Shown here piece by piece: positions 39,010-49,331 of a DNA stretch of 64,000 nt. The stretch spans positions 545,060-609,059 of the forward strand of contig NZ_KI535295.1 in NCBI RefSeq assembly GCF_000482325.1, read 5' to 3'. Positions within the stretch are counted from its first letter, which is position 1. The number at the start of each line of letters is the position of its first letter. Made by a program: the position numbers and the translations under genes. This DNA is from Bacillus sp. UNC438CL73TsuS30 (GTDB lineage Bacteria; Bacillota; Bacilli; Bacillales; Cytobacillaceae). Below the pieces are notes generated by a model. The model was not told the DNA's origin and searched no databases. It saw only the letters and a program-made list of their open reading frames with translations.

Positions 39010-39105
39010 TGTGACTTGGGCTGTTGTTTATCAGTTTGGTCTTATAACGATGTTCCGCTGCAAGTAATAGCTAAATAGATATGCAAGAGCATCTGTTGGA
39101 AGGAG
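39010..39105 (+). promoter_or_regulatory. rplS mRNA leader, candidate L19 autoregulatory leader
   Basis: The region between the predicted start and the ribosome site is about 95 bases and non-coding. An L19 leader family upstream of rplS in low-GC Firmicutes is known; I assign it by position and length, not by a confirmed fold. Confidence 0.45.
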
Positions 39106-39114
39106 TTGAATACG

Positions 39115-39459
39115 ATGCATAAATTAATCGAAGAAATCACAAAAGAACAACTTCGCTCTGATCTTCCTGCGTTCCGTCCTGGGGATACTGTACGTGTACA
39201 CGTAAAAGTTATCGAGGGTACTCGTGAGCGTATTCAGTTATTTGAAGGTGTTGTGATTAAGCGTCGTGGTGGTGGAATTAGCGAAACTTTTACAGTTCGT
39301 AAAGTTTCTTACGGAGTAGGCGTTGAGCGTACTTTCCCTGTACACACACCAAAAATTGCGAAGCTAGAAGTTATTCGTCGCGGTAAAGTTCGCCGTGCTA
39401 AGCTTTATTACTTACGTAAACTTCGCGGTAAAAAAGCAAGAATTAAAGAAATTCGCTAA
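39115..39459 (+). CDS. rplS: 50S ribosomal protein L19
   Basis: Protein at the 30S-50S interface. Seen: 114 residues; [35 protein letters not shown] and the C-terminal [20 protein letters not shown]. The ATG at 39115 has GGAAGGAG 8 bases upstream; a TTG at 39106 is rejected. It has its own promoter and terminator, so it is a monocistronic unit here. Confidence 0.97.
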   Translation: MHKLIEEITKEQLRSDLPAFRPGDTVRVHVKVIEGTRERIQLFEGVVIKRRGGGISETFTVRKVSYGVGVERTFPVHTPKIAKLEVIRRGKVRRAKLYYLRKLRGKKARIKEIR

Positions 39460-39466
39460 TATGAAA

Positions 39467-39498
39467 AAAAAAGAGCTTGCTCTGCAAGCTCTTTTTTC
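39467..39498 (+). terminator. Intrinsic terminator after rplS
   Basis: AAAAGAGCTTGC-TCT-GCAAGCTCTTTT, 12 perfect pairs, T-run; A-rich on the 5' side, so possibly bidirectional. Confidence 0.92.
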
Positions 39499-39577
39499 TA
39501 TCGATTTATGATTAGGCACTTCCGCGTGTAAATATTAAAGTTTCATTAAAAAACTATGTCCCATCGTGTTAAATCTC

Positions 39578-39606
39578 TTGAAGTTATGTAAAATATGCTT
39601 TATAAA
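39578..39606 (+). promoter_or_regulatory. Sigma-A promoter of the signal peptidase gene
   Basis: TTGAAG (39578-39583), 17 bases, TATAAA (39601-39606), 35 bases before the start codon. Confidence 0.72.
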
Positions 39607-39640
39607 CTTATTTTTTTGCAGGAAGATTGGTGGGAATTTA

Positions 39641-40201
39641 ATGACAAAAAAGAAAAATGAACTATGGGAATGGACAAAGGCGCTTCTAATAGCTGTTATC
39701 TTAGCGGCAGTTATTCGTTATTTTTTATTTGCCCCGATTGTAGTGGATGGATTGTCGATGATGCCAACACTGAAGGATCAGGACAGAATGATTGTAAATA
39801 AGTTTAGCTATAAAGTAGGGGAGCCGCATCGGTTTGATATCATTGTCTTCCATGCTCCTGAGCATAAAGATTACATAAAACGCGTAATTGGACTTCCGGG
39901 CGACCGGATTGAATATAAAAATGATACCCTATATGTGAATGGGAAAGCGTATAAAGAACCGTATTTAGATAAATATAAAAAACAAGTTACAGATGGACCA
40001 TTAACTGAGTCATTTAAACTCGAAGAAACGGCTGTAGGTCAAAAGACCGTTCCAAAGGGCGAATTGTTTGTAATGGGAGATAATCGGCGGTACAGTAAGG
40101 ACAGCCGCCATATTGGTGCAGTCCCTCTAAGTAAAGTAATCGGCAAGACAAGCATTGTTTATTGGCCGTTAAAAGATGCACATATTATTAAAGTAAAATA
40201 G
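39641..40201 (+). CDS. lepB: Signal peptidase I
   Basis: Membrane serine protease that removes signal peptides from secreted proteins. Seen: 186 residues; one N-terminal membrane helix (about 13-31), DGLSMMPTL with nucleophile Ser39, general base Lys80 in YIKRVIGLPGD, and VMGDNRRYSKDSRHIG. The single-helix P-type architecture is typical of Gram-positive SipS-like enzymes. The ATG at 39641 follows GGTGGGAA; an upstream in-frame extension overlaps the promoter and is rejected. Placement between rplS and rbgA occurs in several Bacilli but not in B. subtilis. Confidence 0.93.
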   Translation: MTKKKNELWEWTKALLIAVILAAVIRYFLFAPIVVDGLSMMPTLKDQDRMIVNKFSYKVGEPHRFDIIVFHAPEHKDYIKRVIGLPGDRIEYKNDTLYVNGKAYKEPYLDKYKKQVTDGPLTESFKLEETAVGQKTVPKGELFVMGDNRRYSKDSRHIGAVPLSKVIGKTSIVYWPLKDAHIIKVK

Positions 40202-40224
40202 AAATCTGAGAGGTGGTGGCTAAT

Positions 40225-41097
40225 TTGACGATCCAATGGTTTCCCGGCCATATGGCCAAGGCTCGCAGAGAGGTCACGGAGAAATTAAAGCTGGTTGATA
40301 TCATTTTTGAATTAGTGGACGCAAGAATCCCTTATTCTTCCAGGAATCCAATGATCGACGAAATCATTCAGCATAAACCAAGACTTGTTTTATTGAATAA
40401 AGCAGATATGGCGGATAAAGAGGCAACAAAGGAATGGATTGCCTTTTTTGCAGAAAAGGGAATCCGTGCAATTGCTATTAATTCACAAGCAGGAGTAGGA
40501 ATGAGGGAAATTTCACAGGCAGCCCAAGAAATCCTAAAAGAGAAGTTTGCACGCTTAAAAGCAAAGGGTGTAAACCCTAGGGCGATTCGGGCGATGATTG
40601 TTGGAATTCCAAATGCAGGGAAATCCACACTAATTAATAGGCTGGCAAAAAAAAATATTGCAAAAACCGGCAACACACCGGGTGTAACAAAATCCCAGCA
40701 ATGGATTAAAGTCGGTAAAGAAATGGAATTACTGGATACACCGGGGATATTATGGCCTAAATTCGAAGACCAAGAGGTTGGAAAGAAGCTAGCTATTACT
40801 GGAGCGATTAAGGATACCCTGTTAAACCTGCAGGAGCTGACAATCTATTCGATTAGGTTTCTGGAAAAAGCCTACCCTGACCGCTTAAAAGAGCGGTATC
40901 AGCTTGATGAAGTCCCTGCTGATGTGGTGGAGTTGTTTGACCATATCGGAAAATTAAGAGGCTGTTTAATGGGCGGCGGCTTAGTTGATTATGATAAAGT
41001 AGCTGAACTCGTAATTCGTGAGATCAGATCAGAAAAATTTGGCCCGCTGACGTTTGAACGGCCAAGGGAATTCTTCGTTGAGGAAGAATCTAACTAA
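40225..41097 (+). CDS. rbgA: Ribosome biogenesis GTPase RbgA
   Basis: Circularly permuted GTPase required for late 50S assembly, before L16 incorporation. Seen: 290 residues; starts [15 protein letters not shown], then G4 NKADMAD near 58, G1 [13 protein letters not shown] near 128, G3 [10 protein letters not shown], and a C-terminal helical domain with [14 protein letters not shown]. The start is TTG at 40225 with GAGGTGG 8 bases upstream; the GTG at 40213 lies in that ribosome site. Next to rnhB as in other Bacilli. Confidence 0.95.
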   Translation: MTIQWFPGHMAKARREVTEKLKLVDIIFELVDARIPYSSRNPMIDEIIQHKPRLVLLNKADMADKEATKEWIAFFAEKGIRAIAINSQAGVGMREISQAAQEILKEKFARLKAKGVNPRAIRAMIVGIPNAGKSTLINRLAKKNIAKTGNTPGVTKSQQWIKVGKEMELLDTPGILWPKFEDQEVGKKLAITGAIKDTLLNLQELTIYSIRFLEKAYPDRLKERYQLDEVPADVVELFDHIGKLRGCLMGGGLVDYDKVAELVIREIRSEKFGPLTFERPREFFVEEESN

Positions 41098-41102
41098 ATC
41101 AG

Positions 41103-41131
41103 GCTCTCCCTAGGGGGAGCTTTATTTTTTT
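41103..41131 (+). terminator. Intrinsic terminator between rbgA and rnhB
   Basis: GCTCTCCC-TA-GGGGGAGC, about 7-8 pairs with one G-U, then TTTATTTTTTT. Only 20 bases separate it from rnhB, with no room for a promoter, so rnhB probably relies on read-through. Confidence 0.75.
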
Positions 41132-41150
41132 GGGAAAACAGGTGAACGAA

Positions 41151-41927
41151 ATGAAAAGACTATCCATTGCTGAAATCGAAGCGCAATTAATGACCATTGA
41201 AGATGACTCAAATCCCTTCCTTCTTGAGCTTGAAAGTGATGAACGTAAGGGGGTTCAAACCGCTATTGGTCGATGGAAAAAAAGACAGGAACAGGAGCAA
41301 GTTCTTCAAGCGAAATTTTTTGAAATGAATCATTATGAACGAAAATACCGGGCGGAAGGTTTTAAGCTTATTGCTGGTGTGGATGAAGTCGGAAGGGGGC
41401 CGCTAGCTGGTCCGGTTGCGTGTGCTGCTGTAATTTTACCGGAAGACTTTTACTTGCCGGGCATTGATGATTCCAAGAAACTAACCGAAAAAAAGCGGGA
41501 GGAATATGACACTATTATTCGGAAAGAAGCTATTGCTCTAAGTATCGCTATGGTACATGCTGATGAGATTGATAAAATAAATATTTATGAGGCAACAAAA
41601 AAAGCAATGAAATCTGCCATTGTTTGTTTGGAGCCTAAACCGGATTTCTTGTTAATTGATGCGATGAAACTTGACACTCCTTTTCCTGCAGAGTCAATTA
41701 TCAAAGGGGATGCCAGTAGTGTCACCATTGCGGCTGCTTCCATCATTGCCAAGGTGGCTAGAGACAAGATGATGAAAGAATTATCGAATGAATATCCGGA
41801 ATATGGTTTTCAACATAACATGGGCTATGGGACAAAAGAGCATCTTTTAGCTATAGAGAAATATGGGATAACCCCTTACCACCGAAAAAGTTTTGCGCCA
41901 ATTAAAGATTCTATTGCAAAATATTGA
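41151..41927 (+). CDS. rnhB: Ribonuclease HII
   Basis: Cleaves RNA in RNA-DNA hybrids, including single ribonucleotides. Seen: 258 residues; an N-terminal about 65-residue helical extension typical of Bacilli, then GVDEVGRGPLAGP near 76-88 with the catalytic Asp-Glu pair, DSKKLTEKKRE, and HNMGYGTKEHL. The ATG at 41151 (MKRLSIAEIE) has AGGTGA upstream. In B. subtilis ylqG and ylqH follow; here a terminator follows and then sucC. Confidence 0.95.
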   Translation: MKRLSIAEIEAQLMTIEDDSNPFLLELESDERKGVQTAIGRWKKRQEQEQVLQAKFFEMNHYERKYRAEGFKLIAGVDEVGRGPLAGPVACAAVILPEDFYLPGIDDSKKLTEKKREEYDTIIRKEAIALSIAMVHADEIDKINIYEATKKAMKSAIVCLEPKPDFLLIDAMKLDTPFPAESIIKGDASSVTIAAASIIAKVARDKMMKELSNEYPEYGFQHNMGYGTKEHLLAIEKYGITPYHRKSFAPIKDSIAKY

Positions 41928-41965
41928 TGGCAATACATAAAAAGGTATAAAGGGTATATGCTATT

Positions 41966-41989
41966 AAACAGGTTTAGGCCTGTTTTTTA
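41966..41989 (+). terminator. Intrinsic terminator after rnhB
   Basis: AAACAGG / CCTGTTT, 7 pairs with a TTTAGG loop, continuing into TTTT. Confidence 0.8.
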
Positions 41990-42062
41990 TTATGGTAAAA
42001 AAATAATTATCTGCCATATTTGGAAGGAATTATAGGATGAAAATGGCTAAATAAGTATTTGT

Positions 42063-42091
42063 TTTACTTGTATTTTTAAGATGAATATAAT
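42063..42091 (+). promoter_or_regulatory. Sigma-A promoter of sucCD
   Basis: TTTACT (42063-42068), 17 bases, perfect TATAAT (42086-42091), 90 bases before sucC. Confidence 0.65.
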
Positions 42092-42180
42092 TTTTATGTA
42101 TTATGGTGGACAAGGTTTGTGACATTATATACAATGTAAACGGAGTCAATTTTTTGAAGAGTTTGATAGGAGGATGGGAA

Positions 42181-43341
42181 ATGAATATCCATGAGTATCA
42201 GGGGAAAGAAATCCTCAGAAAATATGGGGTAGCAGTTCCAAATGGTAAAGTGGCGTTCACAGTTGAAGAAGCGGTGGAAGCTGCAAAAGAACTAGGCACA
42301 CAAGTATGTGTGGTAAAAGCGCAAATCCATGCTGGCGGACGGGGTAAAGCTGGCGGTGTTAAAGTGGCAAAAAACCTTGATGAAGTTCGTACATATGCAA
42401 ACGAAATTCTTGGTAAAACCTTAGTTACACACCAAACAGGCCCAGAAGGTAAGGAAGTAAAACGCTTGCTTATCGAAGAAGGCTGTGACATTAAAAAAGA
42501 ATACTATGTTGGTTTAGTATTAGACCGTGCAACTTCCCGTGTTGTCTTAATGGCATCTGAAGAAGGCGGAACAGAAATTGAAGAGGTTGCAGAAAAAACT
42601 CCTGAGAAAATTTTTAAAGAAGTGATCGACCCGGTAATTGGATTAATGCCTTTCCAAGCACGCCGTATCGCATTCAACATCAATATTCCAAAAGAATTAG
42701 TCAATCAAGCTGTAAAGTTTATGACTGGTCTTTACAATGCTTTTGTTGAAAAGGATTGCTCGATTGCTGAAATCAATCCGTTAGTCGTAACAGGTGACGG
42801 AAAAGTTATGGCGCTAGATGCTAAATTAAACTTCGACTCTAATGCACTATACCGCCAGAAAGATGTTTTAGAATATCGTGATCTTGAAGAGGAAGATCCA
42901 AAAGAAATCGAAGCTTCTAAATATGATTTAAGCTATATTGCTCTTGATGGAAACATCGGCTGTATGGTTAACGGTGCCGGTCTTGCAATGGCAACAATGG
43001 ATATCGTTAAGCATTATGGCGGAGATCCGGCTAACTTCCTTGATGTTGGCGGCGGTGCAACTGCTGAAAAGGTAACGGAAGCATTCAAAATTATCCTTTC
43101 TGATCCAAACGTAAAAGGTATTTTTGTTAATATCTTTGGTGGAATCATGAAGTGTGATGTTATTGCCGAGGGTGTTGTCGAGGCAGCTAAACAAGTTGGA
43201 CTTTCTATTCCTCTAGTTGTTCGCTTAGAAGGAACAAATGTTGAATTAGGTAAGAAAATCCTTGCTGAGTCTGGCCTTAACATTACTGCTGCTGAATCCA
43301 TGGCAGATGGAGCACAAAAAATCGTTTCATTAGTGAAATAG
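42181..43341 (+). CDS. sucC: Succinyl-CoA synthetase beta subunit
   Basis: ADP-forming TCA-cycle ligase: succinyl-CoA to succinate with substrate-level phosphorylation. Seen: 386 residues; ATP-grasp domain with [30 protein letters not shown] near 46-60, [11 protein letters not shown] near 197, and the C-terminal CoA-ligase part with [15 protein letters not shown]. The ATG at 42181 has AGGAGGATGGG upstream; an upstream in-frame ATG at 42103 adds unrelated residues. Partner sucD follows after 23 bases. Confidence 0.97.
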   Translation: MNIHEYQGKEILRKYGVAVPNGKVAFTVEEAVEAAKELGTQVCVVKAQIHAGGRGKAGGVKVAKNLDEVRTYANEILGKTLVTHQTGPEGKEVKRLLIEEGCDIKKEYYVGLVLDRATSRVVLMASEEGGTEIEEVAEKTPEKIFKEVIDPVIGLMPFQARRIAFNINIPKELVNQAVKFMTGLYNAFVEKDCSIAEINPLVVTGDGKVMALDAKLNFDSNALYRQKDVLEYRDLEEEDPKEIEASKYDLSYIALDGNIGCMVNGAGLAMATMDIVKHYGGDPANFLDVGGGATAEKVTEAFKIILSDPNVKGIFVNIFGGIMKCDVIAEGVVEAAKQVGLSIPLVVRLEGTNVELGKKILAESGLNITAAESMADGAQKIVSLVK

Positions 43342-43364
43342 GATCTTAAGAAAGGGGAATTAAC

Positions 43365-44267
43365 GTGAGCGTTTTTATTAATAAAGATACCAAAGTAATT
43401 GTTCAAGGGATTACAGGTGGAACTGCCCGCTTCCACACAAAACAAATGCTTGAATATGGTACAAAAATCGTTGGGGGTACCTCTCCTGGTAAAGGTGGAC
43501 AAGAGGTAGAAGGCGTACCTGTTTTTAATACAGTAAAAGAAGCTGTTGAAGCTACTGGTGCTACTGCTTCAGTAATATACGTTCCTGCGCCATTTGCAGC
43601 AGATTCCATTATTGAGGCTGTTGATGCCGAATTGGATCTTGCTATTTGTATTACTGAACATATTCCAGTACTGGATATGGTAAAAGTTAAACGTTACATG
43701 GAAGGCAAGAAAACCCGCTTAGTTGGACCTAACTGTCCTGGTGTTATTACTGCTGATGAGTGTAAAATCGGAATCATGCCTGGATACATCCATACAAAAG
43801 GCCATGTTGGTGTTGTTTCCCGCTCCGGAACATTAACATACGAAGCGGTTCATCAATTAACACAAGCAGGTATCGGTCAAACAACAGCAGTTGGTATTGG
43901 TGGAGATCCTGTAAATGGAACAAACTTTATCGATGTATTAAAAGCATTTAATGAAGACCCTGAAACTTATGCTGTGATCATGATTGGTGAAATCGGCGGT
44001 ACAGCAGAAGAAGAAGCTGCTCAATGGGTAAAAGCAAACATGACAAAACCAGTTGTTGGCTTCATCGGCGGCCGTACTGCACCTCCAGGAAAGCGTATGG
44101 GCCACGCTGGCGCCATCATTTCAGGCGGTAAAGGTACTGCTGATGAAAAAATCCGTGTCATGAACGAATGTGGCATCAAAGTTGCTGACACTCCATCCGT
44201 AATGGGTGAAACATTAATCGAAGCATTAAAAGAACAAGGTTTATACGAAAAGTGCAAAACGCATTAA
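43365..44267 (+). CDS. sucD: Succinyl-CoA synthetase alpha subunit
   Basis: CoA-binding subunit that carries the phosphohistidine intermediate. Seen: 300 residues; [16 protein letters not shown] near 15-30, [28 protein letters not shown], and the active-site His247 in [14 protein letters not shown] start with AAAGGGG upstream. After the stop come a palindromic element and a terminator. Confidence 0.97.
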   Translation: MSVFINKDTKVIVQGITGGTARFHTKQMLEYGTKIVGGTSPGKGGQEVEGVPVFNTVKEAVEATGATASVIYVPAPFAADSIIEAVDAELDLAICITEHIPVLDMVKVKRYMEGKKTRLVGPNCPGVITADECKIGIMPGYIHTKGHVGVVSRSGTLTYEAVHQLTQAGIGQTTAVGIGGDPVNGTNFIDVLKAFNEDPETYAVIMIGEIGGTAEEEAAQWVKANMTKPVVGFIGGRTAPPGKRMGHAGAIISGGKGTADEKIRVMNECGIKVADTPSVMGETLIEALKEQGLYEKCKTH

Positions 44268-44271
44268 ACTA

Positions 44272-44317
44272 GAAAAGCGAAGCGACCTCGAGGAGTTAGT
44301 CGCTGGAGCTAGACACT
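44272..44317 (+). repeat. Stop-adjacent palindromic element, copy 3 (after sucD)
   Basis: Begins 5 bases after the sucD stop: AGAAAAGCGAAGCGAC, CTCGAG core, GTCGCTGGAGCTAGACA tail. The longest of the four copies; stem AGCGAC / GTCGCT plus a central CTCGAG palindrome. No T-run; the sucD terminator is 36 bases further on. Confidence 0.7.
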
Positions 44318-44352
44318 AGTTAACGTATAAGAAGTCATCAAAGACCAACAGA

Positions 44353-44381
44353 TAGTCCCTCATATCTTGAGGGGCTATTTC
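44353..44381 (+). terminator. Intrinsic terminator after sucD
   Basis: TAGTCCCTCA / TGAGGGGCTA, 10 pairs with one G-U, loop TATCT, then TTTCT. Confidence 0.78.
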
Positions 44382-44416
44382 TACTGTTTTAAAAATTCTA
44401 TAGGGAGGGTCCAATT

Positions 44417-45307
44417 TTGGACGATTTTAAAGAAAAATTAATCCACTTGCTCCATTACCCCAATATTTCCTGGAATGCCGTATATCAAATGTTAAAAAAA
44501 GATCCCACACTCCATTCACTTTATCGCCTGCATCCACAATTACTTCAACAAAAATCTTCATTTCCACCCTTAAATACCTTTCAAGATACGGGTCAAACTT
44601 CCTTTCTAACTTACCAATCTGAAATCATTCATGAACAAATCCGCCAATATAAAACAAATGAAATTATTGTTATTTCGATTTTTGACAAAGAATATCCAGC
44701 TGTATTAAAGGAAATTTATCAGCCGCCTTGGGCATTATTTGCAAAAGGAGATATATCGTTGTTGGATAAGGAGCCAAAGCTTGCTGTGGTAGGCTCTAGG
44801 CAGGCTACACCTTACGGGAAAAATGCAATCAGGCTTATATTTCCAAAATTAATCGAAGACGGGGTACTCATAGTCAGTGGTCTTGCCAAAGGAATAGATG
44901 CACTGGCCCACGACACTGCTATTAAAAATGGTGGAAAGACAATTGGTGTGATTGCAGGGGGAATATATCATATCTATCCTAAGGAAAATATGAACCTGGC
45001 ATTAGAAATGATGAAAAATCAATTGATTATTTCAGAATATCCACCGGATACGAAGCCGCTCAAATGGCATTTTCCGGCACGGAATCGAATCATCAGCGGT
45101 CTATCAAAGGGCACCTTTATAATAGAAGCTAAACGTAAAAGCGGGTCGCTTATTACGGCAAATTACGCAGTAAATGAGGGGCGGGAGGTATTTTCACTTC
45201 CGGGAAGCATATTTAATCCCTTTTCAAGTGGGACGAACGATTTAATCCAGCAAGGGGCAAAGTTAGTAACGAGTGCAGAGGATATTTTAGAAGAACTGCA
45301 ATCATGA
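44417..45307 (+). CDS. dprA: DNA processing protein DprA
   Basis: Loads RecA on incoming single-stranded DNA in natural transformation. Seen: 296 residues; an N-terminal helical domain, then the DprA Rossmann core (about 95-295) with VGSRQATPYGK near 131, SGLAKGIDALAH near 160, GVIAGGIYHIYPKEN and the DNA-binding NRIISGLSKGTFIIEA. TTG start preceded by GGGAGGG. It shows that the competence recombination step is retained; uptake genes would be elsewhere. Confidence 0.93.
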   Translation: MDDFKEKLIHLLHYPNISWNAVYQMLKKDPTLHSLYRLHPQLLQQKSSFPPLNTFQDTGQTSFLTYQSEIIHEQIRQYKTNEIIVISIFDKEYPAVLKEIYQPPWALFAKGDISLLDKEPKLAVVGSRQATPYGKNAIRLIFPKLIEDGVLIVSGLAKGIDALAHDTAIKNGGKTIGVIAGGIYHIYPKENMNLALEMMKNQLIISEYPPDTKPLKWHFPARNRIISGLSKGTFIIEAKRKSGSLITANYAVNEGREVFSLPGSIFNPFSSGTNDLIQQGAKLVTSAEDILEELQS

Positions 45308-45769
45308 ATCATATTTTACAAAAATTAAGCAAATAATGAATAAAAAATAAAAATTATAGAAGGTTTTTTCGCATTTTTTGGAGAAATAAGCTTAAATAAC
45401 TTGAAATTATTTCTAATCTGTTATACATTTTCCAACAGATGATTCGATAGGAAAAAGAGGTCGTATCATGTGAAAATGGTTTCTTTATATGACATGTTCA
45501 TTGACAAGAACAAGGAATATGTTCAATAATAATGGATATTTTGATATTTAATTTTCATTTTAAGCATAATTTGAATATCAAGGAATAATATTGTCGATAA
45601 ATCGAAAACTTTGGGATAAGTCATTTTTGTAAAGTATTTTTCCAGTCCATATTTTTAATATTGGAATAAAAGGAAAGCTTGTCAAATTGTAAGCATCTTA
45701 GAAACAGGCTAAAGCCCGCTTCAAGGCGCTTCCACATTTCTTCTATCCCTCTTAAGGAGGATTACCTAA
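45308..45769 (+). other. 462-base non-coding gap between dprA and topA
   Basis: AT-rich. It holds a possible promoter TTGACA (45501-45506), 18 bases, AATAAT (45525-45530); a GAAC...GTTC inverted pair within that spacer; a 19-codon GTG-started reading frame (45470-45529) behind GAGGTCG, of doubtful reality; and GCTTC repeated just before the topA ribosome site. No conserved gene, tRNA or riboswitch is recognised. Confidence 0.5.
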
Positions 45770-47848
45770 ATGTCTGAGTATCTTGTAATCGTAGAATCGC
45801 CAGCAAAAGCGAAAACGATTGAACGTTATCTAGGAAATAAATATAAAGTAAAAGCATCAATGGGGCATGTCCGCGACCTTCCAAGAAGCCAAATGGGTGT
45901 AGATGTTGAAAAAAGTTTTGAACCGAAATATATTACAATTCGGGGAAAAGGGCCTGTTCTTAAGGAATTAAAAACAGCTGCTAAAAAAGCAAAAAAAATC
46001 TTTCTGGCAGCTGACCCCGATCGCGAAGGGGAAGCCATTGCCTGGCATCTTGCCCATAGCTTGGACGTTGATATTCATTCTGACTGCCGCGTTGTCTTCA
46101 ATGAAATTACAAAGGATGCAATAAAGGAGTCCTTTAAGCATCCACGGCCAATTAATATGGATCTTGTTGATGCGCAGCAGGCGAGAAGAATTCTTGATCG
46201 TTTAGTTGGTTATAATATCAGCCCGCTTCTTTGGAAAAAGGTCAAAAAAGGGTTAAGCGCAGGCCGGGTTCAATCGGTTGCCGTTCGACTGATTATTGAC
46301 CGAGAAAAAGAAATTCAAGCTTTTGTTCCCGAAGAATATTGGACGATTGAAGGAGAAGTAGTAAAAGGAAAAAACCAATTTCGTGCAGCGTTCCATACAA
46401 TTTTAGGTGAGAATAAAGAAGAATTACGCTCGGAAGAAGATGTTCAGAATGTCCTAAAGCTGATGGAAGGCAATCAATTTACAGTAACCGCTGTCACAAA
46501 GAAGGAGCGGAAAAGAAATCCTGCTCCTCCATTTATTACCTCATCTTTGCAGCAGGAAGCAGCGAGGAAACTTAATTTCCGCGCAAAGAAAACCATGATG
46601 CTTGCGCAGCAGTTATATGAGGGGATTGAGCTGGGAAAAGAAGGAACCGTCGGTCTCATTACCTATATGAGAACAGACTCAACCCGTATTTCGGAGGTTG
46701 CTCAGAAAGAGGCAGCAGAGTACATTCAAAATCAATACGGTGTGGAATATTTAAAAGAAGAACAAAGAAAAGACAAAAAACAAACGGGTGCACAAGATGC
46801 TCATGAAGCCATTCGACCTACGAGTACTTTCAGAGATCCAAACAGTTTAAAGGAATTTTTGTCGAGAGACCAGTTACGGTTGTATAAATTAATTTGGGAA
46901 CGCTTTTTAGCAAGTCAAATGGCACAGGCTGTAATGGATACAATGAGTGTGGATTTACAAAACGGGAAAGTTATCTTCCGCGCAACAGGTTCAAAGGTAA
47001 AATTCCCTGGTTTTATGAAGGTATATGTTGAGGGTAGTGATGATCAAGTAGAAGAAAGGGATAATATGCTGCCGGATTTAAAAGAGGGAGATGAAGTATT
47101 CCAAAAGGATATTGAACCGAAGCAGCACTTTACACAACCTCCGCCAAGATATACAGAAGCAAGGCTCGTCAAAACTCTTGAAGAATTAGGAATTGGTCGT
47201 CCATCTACCTATGCGCCAACATTGGATACGATTCAAAAAAGAGGATATGTTGCCCTCGATAATAAACGATTCATTCCGACTGAGCTTGGGGAAATTATTC
47301 ATGAATTGATCCTTGAATTCTTTCCTGATATTTTGGATGTTGAATTTACAGCTAAGATGGAGCAGGGATTAGATAATGTAGAAGATGGCAAAATCCGCTG
47401 GGTGGAAATTATTGATGAATTTTACAAAGACTTTGAGACTCATTTAGAGAAAGCCGAAAAGGAAATGCAATCGGTTGAAATAAAAGATGAGCCTGCAGGT
47501 GAGGATTGCGAAAACTGTGGAAGTCCAATGGTATTTAAAATGGGACGATACGGAAAATTTATGGCCTGCAGTAATTTCCCGGATTGTCGAAATACAAAAC
47601 CAATCGTAAAGGAAATCGGGGTTACTTGTCCGAATTGTAAAGAGGGCGCCATTATTGAAAGAAAAAGTAAGAAAAAACGCCTTTTCTATGGATGCGACCG
47701 CTTCCCTGAATGCGATTTTATTTCATGGGATAAACCGCTGCCAAGAAACTGCCCAAAATGCGAAACGTATCTGGTTGAGAAGAAATTAAAAAAAGGTGTT
47801 CAAGTACAGTGTCCGAATTGCGATTACAAGGAAGAGCAGCAAAGCTAA
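45770..47848 (+). CDS. topA: DNA topoisomerase I
   Basis: Type IA enzyme relaxing negative supercoils. Seen: 692 residues; Toprim [15 protein letters not shown] near 8-22 and [12 protein letters not shown] near 84, catalytic Tyr299 in [14 protein letters not shown], and three C-terminal zinc ribbons: CENCGS...CSNFPDC, CPNCKE...CDRFPEC and CPKCET...CPNCDY. AAGGAGG ribosome site 9 bases upstream. Monocistronic, with a terminator directly after. Confidence 0.97.
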   Translation: MSEYLVIVESPAKAKTIERYLGNKYKVKASMGHVRDLPRSQMGVDVEKSFEPKYITIRGKGPVLKELKTAAKKAKKIFLAADPDREGEAIAWHLAHSLDVDIHSDCRVVFNEITKDAIKESFKHPRPINMDLVDAQQARRILDRLVGYNISPLLWKKVKKGLSAGRVQSVAVRLIIDREKEIQAFVPEEYWTIEGEVVKGKNQFRAAFHTILGENKEELRSEEDVQNVLKLMEGNQFTVTAVTKKERKRNPAPPFITSSLQQEAARKLNFRAKKTMMLAQQLYEGIELGKEGTVGLITYMRTDSTRISEVAQKEAAEYIQNQYGVEYLKEEQRKDKKQTGAQDAHEAIRPTSTFRDPNSLKEFLSRDQLRLYKLIWERFLASQMAQAVMDTMSVDLQNGKVIFRATGSKVKFPGFMKVYVEGSDDQVEERDNMLPDLKEGDEVFQKDIEPKQHFTQPPPRYTEARLVKTLEELGIGRPSTYAPTLDTIQKRGYVALDNKRFIPTELGEIIHELILEFFPDILDVEFTAKMEQGLDNVEDGKIRWVEIIDEFYKDFETHLEKAEKEMQSVEIKDEPAGEDCENCGSPMVFKMGRYGKFMACSNFPDCRNTKPIVKEIGVTCPNCKEGAIIERKSKKKRLFYGCDRFPECDFISWDKPLPRNCPKCETYLVEKKLKKGVQVQCPNCDYKEEQQS

Positions 47849-47880
47849 GAGTGGGCGGATGCCTACTCTCTTTTTTTTTC
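47849..47880 (+). terminator. Intrinsic terminator after topA
   Basis: GAGTGGGC-GGAT-GCCTACTC, 8 pairs with one G-U, then TCTTTTTTTTT. Confidence 0.9.
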
Positions 47881-48017
47881 ATTTTAAAAATATTTTAAAC
47901 CAAAAAACTTTTTTGTTTTTGAAACGTATAGTAAAATGCAAGATGGACTAAATTGAGGGAAAAGTATAGTATAGATGTTTGGTTACATAATTAAGAAAGT
48001 GGTCTAGGAGGACATTC

Positions 48018-49325
48018 ATGAAAGAAATGACAGTTAATGTTATTGGAGCAGGACTTGCGGGCAGTGAAGCAGCCTGGCAAATTGCGAAACGTGGGATTAA
48101 AGTTCGCCTTTATGAAATGCGACCTGTTAAGCAAACTCCTGCTCATCATACAGATAAATTTGCAGAATTGGTCTGCAGTAATTCTTTAAGAGCAAACACG
48201 TTAACGAATGCTGTTGGTGTGTTAAAGGAAGAAATGCGAAAGCTTGATTCCGTCATTATCGCGGCAGCGGATGCCTGCTCAGTTCCTGCTGGTGGTGCTT
48301 TAGCAGTTGATCGGCATGAATTTGCAGCAAAAGTAACAAACTTGGTTAAAAATCATGAAAATGTCACGGTCATTAATGAGGAAGTAATTAAAATTCCTGA
48401 AGGACCGACAGTTATTGCAACAGGGCCGCTGACAAGTCCTGAACTTTCAGCGCAGCTAAAGAATATAACAGGGGAAGAATATCTTTATTTCTATGATGCT
48501 GCAGCACCAATTATTGAAAAAGAAAGTATTGATATGGACAAGGTATATTTAAAATCCCGTTACGATAAGGGAGAAGCAGCATATTTAAATTGTCCGATGA
48601 CAGAGGAAGAATTTAACCGATTCTATGAGGCATTAATTTCAGCTGAAACCGTTCCATTAAAAGAATTTGAAAAGGAAATTTTCTTCGAAGGCTGTATGCC
48701 AATTGAAGTAATGGCGGCTAGAGGAAAGAAAACGATGCTCTTTGGCCCTTTAAAGCCGGTTGGTTTAGAAGACCCGAAAACAGGGAAAAGACCTTTTGCA
48801 GTTATTCAGTTAAGACAGGATGATGCGGCAGGAACATTATTTAATATTGTTGGATTTCAAACTCACTTAAAATGGGGGGCACAAAAAGAGGTGCTCAGCC
48901 TTATACCGGGGCTTGAAAATGCTGAAATTATCCGTTATGGCGTTATGCACCGGAACACATTTATTAATTCCCCTAAGGTGTTGAGAGCAACCTATCAATT
49001 CCGTGAGCGGGAGGATTTATTTTTTGCAGGGCAAATGACCGGAGTAGAAGGATATGTTGAATCAGCAGCTAGCGGATTAATTGCCGGAATTAACGCATCC
49101 CGTTTAGTTGAAGGGAAAGAAACGTTGGAGTTTCCTGATGAAACCGCAATTGGAAGTATGGCACACTATATTACCACCACGAACGCGAAAAATTTCCAAC
49201 CGATGAATGCAAATTTTGGACTTTTTCCTGAATTACCAGTCAAAATTAAGGGGAAACAAGAGAGAAATTTACAGCATGCAAATAGAGCGTTGGAAACAAT
49301 TCAGAACTTTATGAAAGTTTTGTAA
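48018..49325 (+). CDS. trmFO: Methylenetetrahydrofolate-tRNA-(uracil-54-C5) methyltransferase TrmFO
   Basis: FAD/folate-dependent enzyme making ribothymidine T54 in tRNA. Seen: 435 residues; FAD-binding [20 protein letters not shown] near 6-25, [11 protein letters not shown] near 50 with the family's conserved cysteine, CPMTEEEF near 190 and [17 protein letters not shown] near 343. AGGAGG ribosome site. In B. subtilis xerC (codV) follows immediately; here it does not. Confidence 0.96.
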   Translation: MKEMTVNVIGAGLAGSEAAWQIAKRGIKVRLYEMRPVKQTPAHHTDKFAELVCSNSLRANTLTNAVGVLKEEMRKLDSVIIAAADACSVPAGGALAVDRHEFAAKVTNLVKNHENVTVINEEVIKIPEGPTVIATGPLTSPELSAQLKNITGEEYLYFYDAAAPIIEKESIDMDKVYLKSRYDKGEAAYLNCPMTEEEFNRFYEALISAETVPLKEFEKEIFFEGCMPIEVMAARGKKTMLFGPLKPVGLEDPKTGKRPFAVIQLRQDDAAGTLFNIVGFQTHLKWGAQKEVLSLIPGLENAEIIRYGVMHRNTFINSPKVLRATYQFREREDLFFAGQMTGVEGYVESAASGLIAGINASRLVEGKETLEFPDETAIGSMAHYITTTNAKNFQPMNANFGLFPELPVKIKGKQERNLQHANRALETIQNFMKVL

Positions 49326-49331
49326 AATTCC

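Noticed and set aside
39566..39640. Longer N-terminus for signal peptidase I
   Set aside because: It begins upstream of the -10 element; GGTGGGAA fits the ATG at 39641 and the membrane anchor then starts normally.
42103..42180. 26-residue N-terminal extension of sucC
   Set aside because: SucC proteins begin at MNIHEYQ; AGGAGG directly precedes that ATG.
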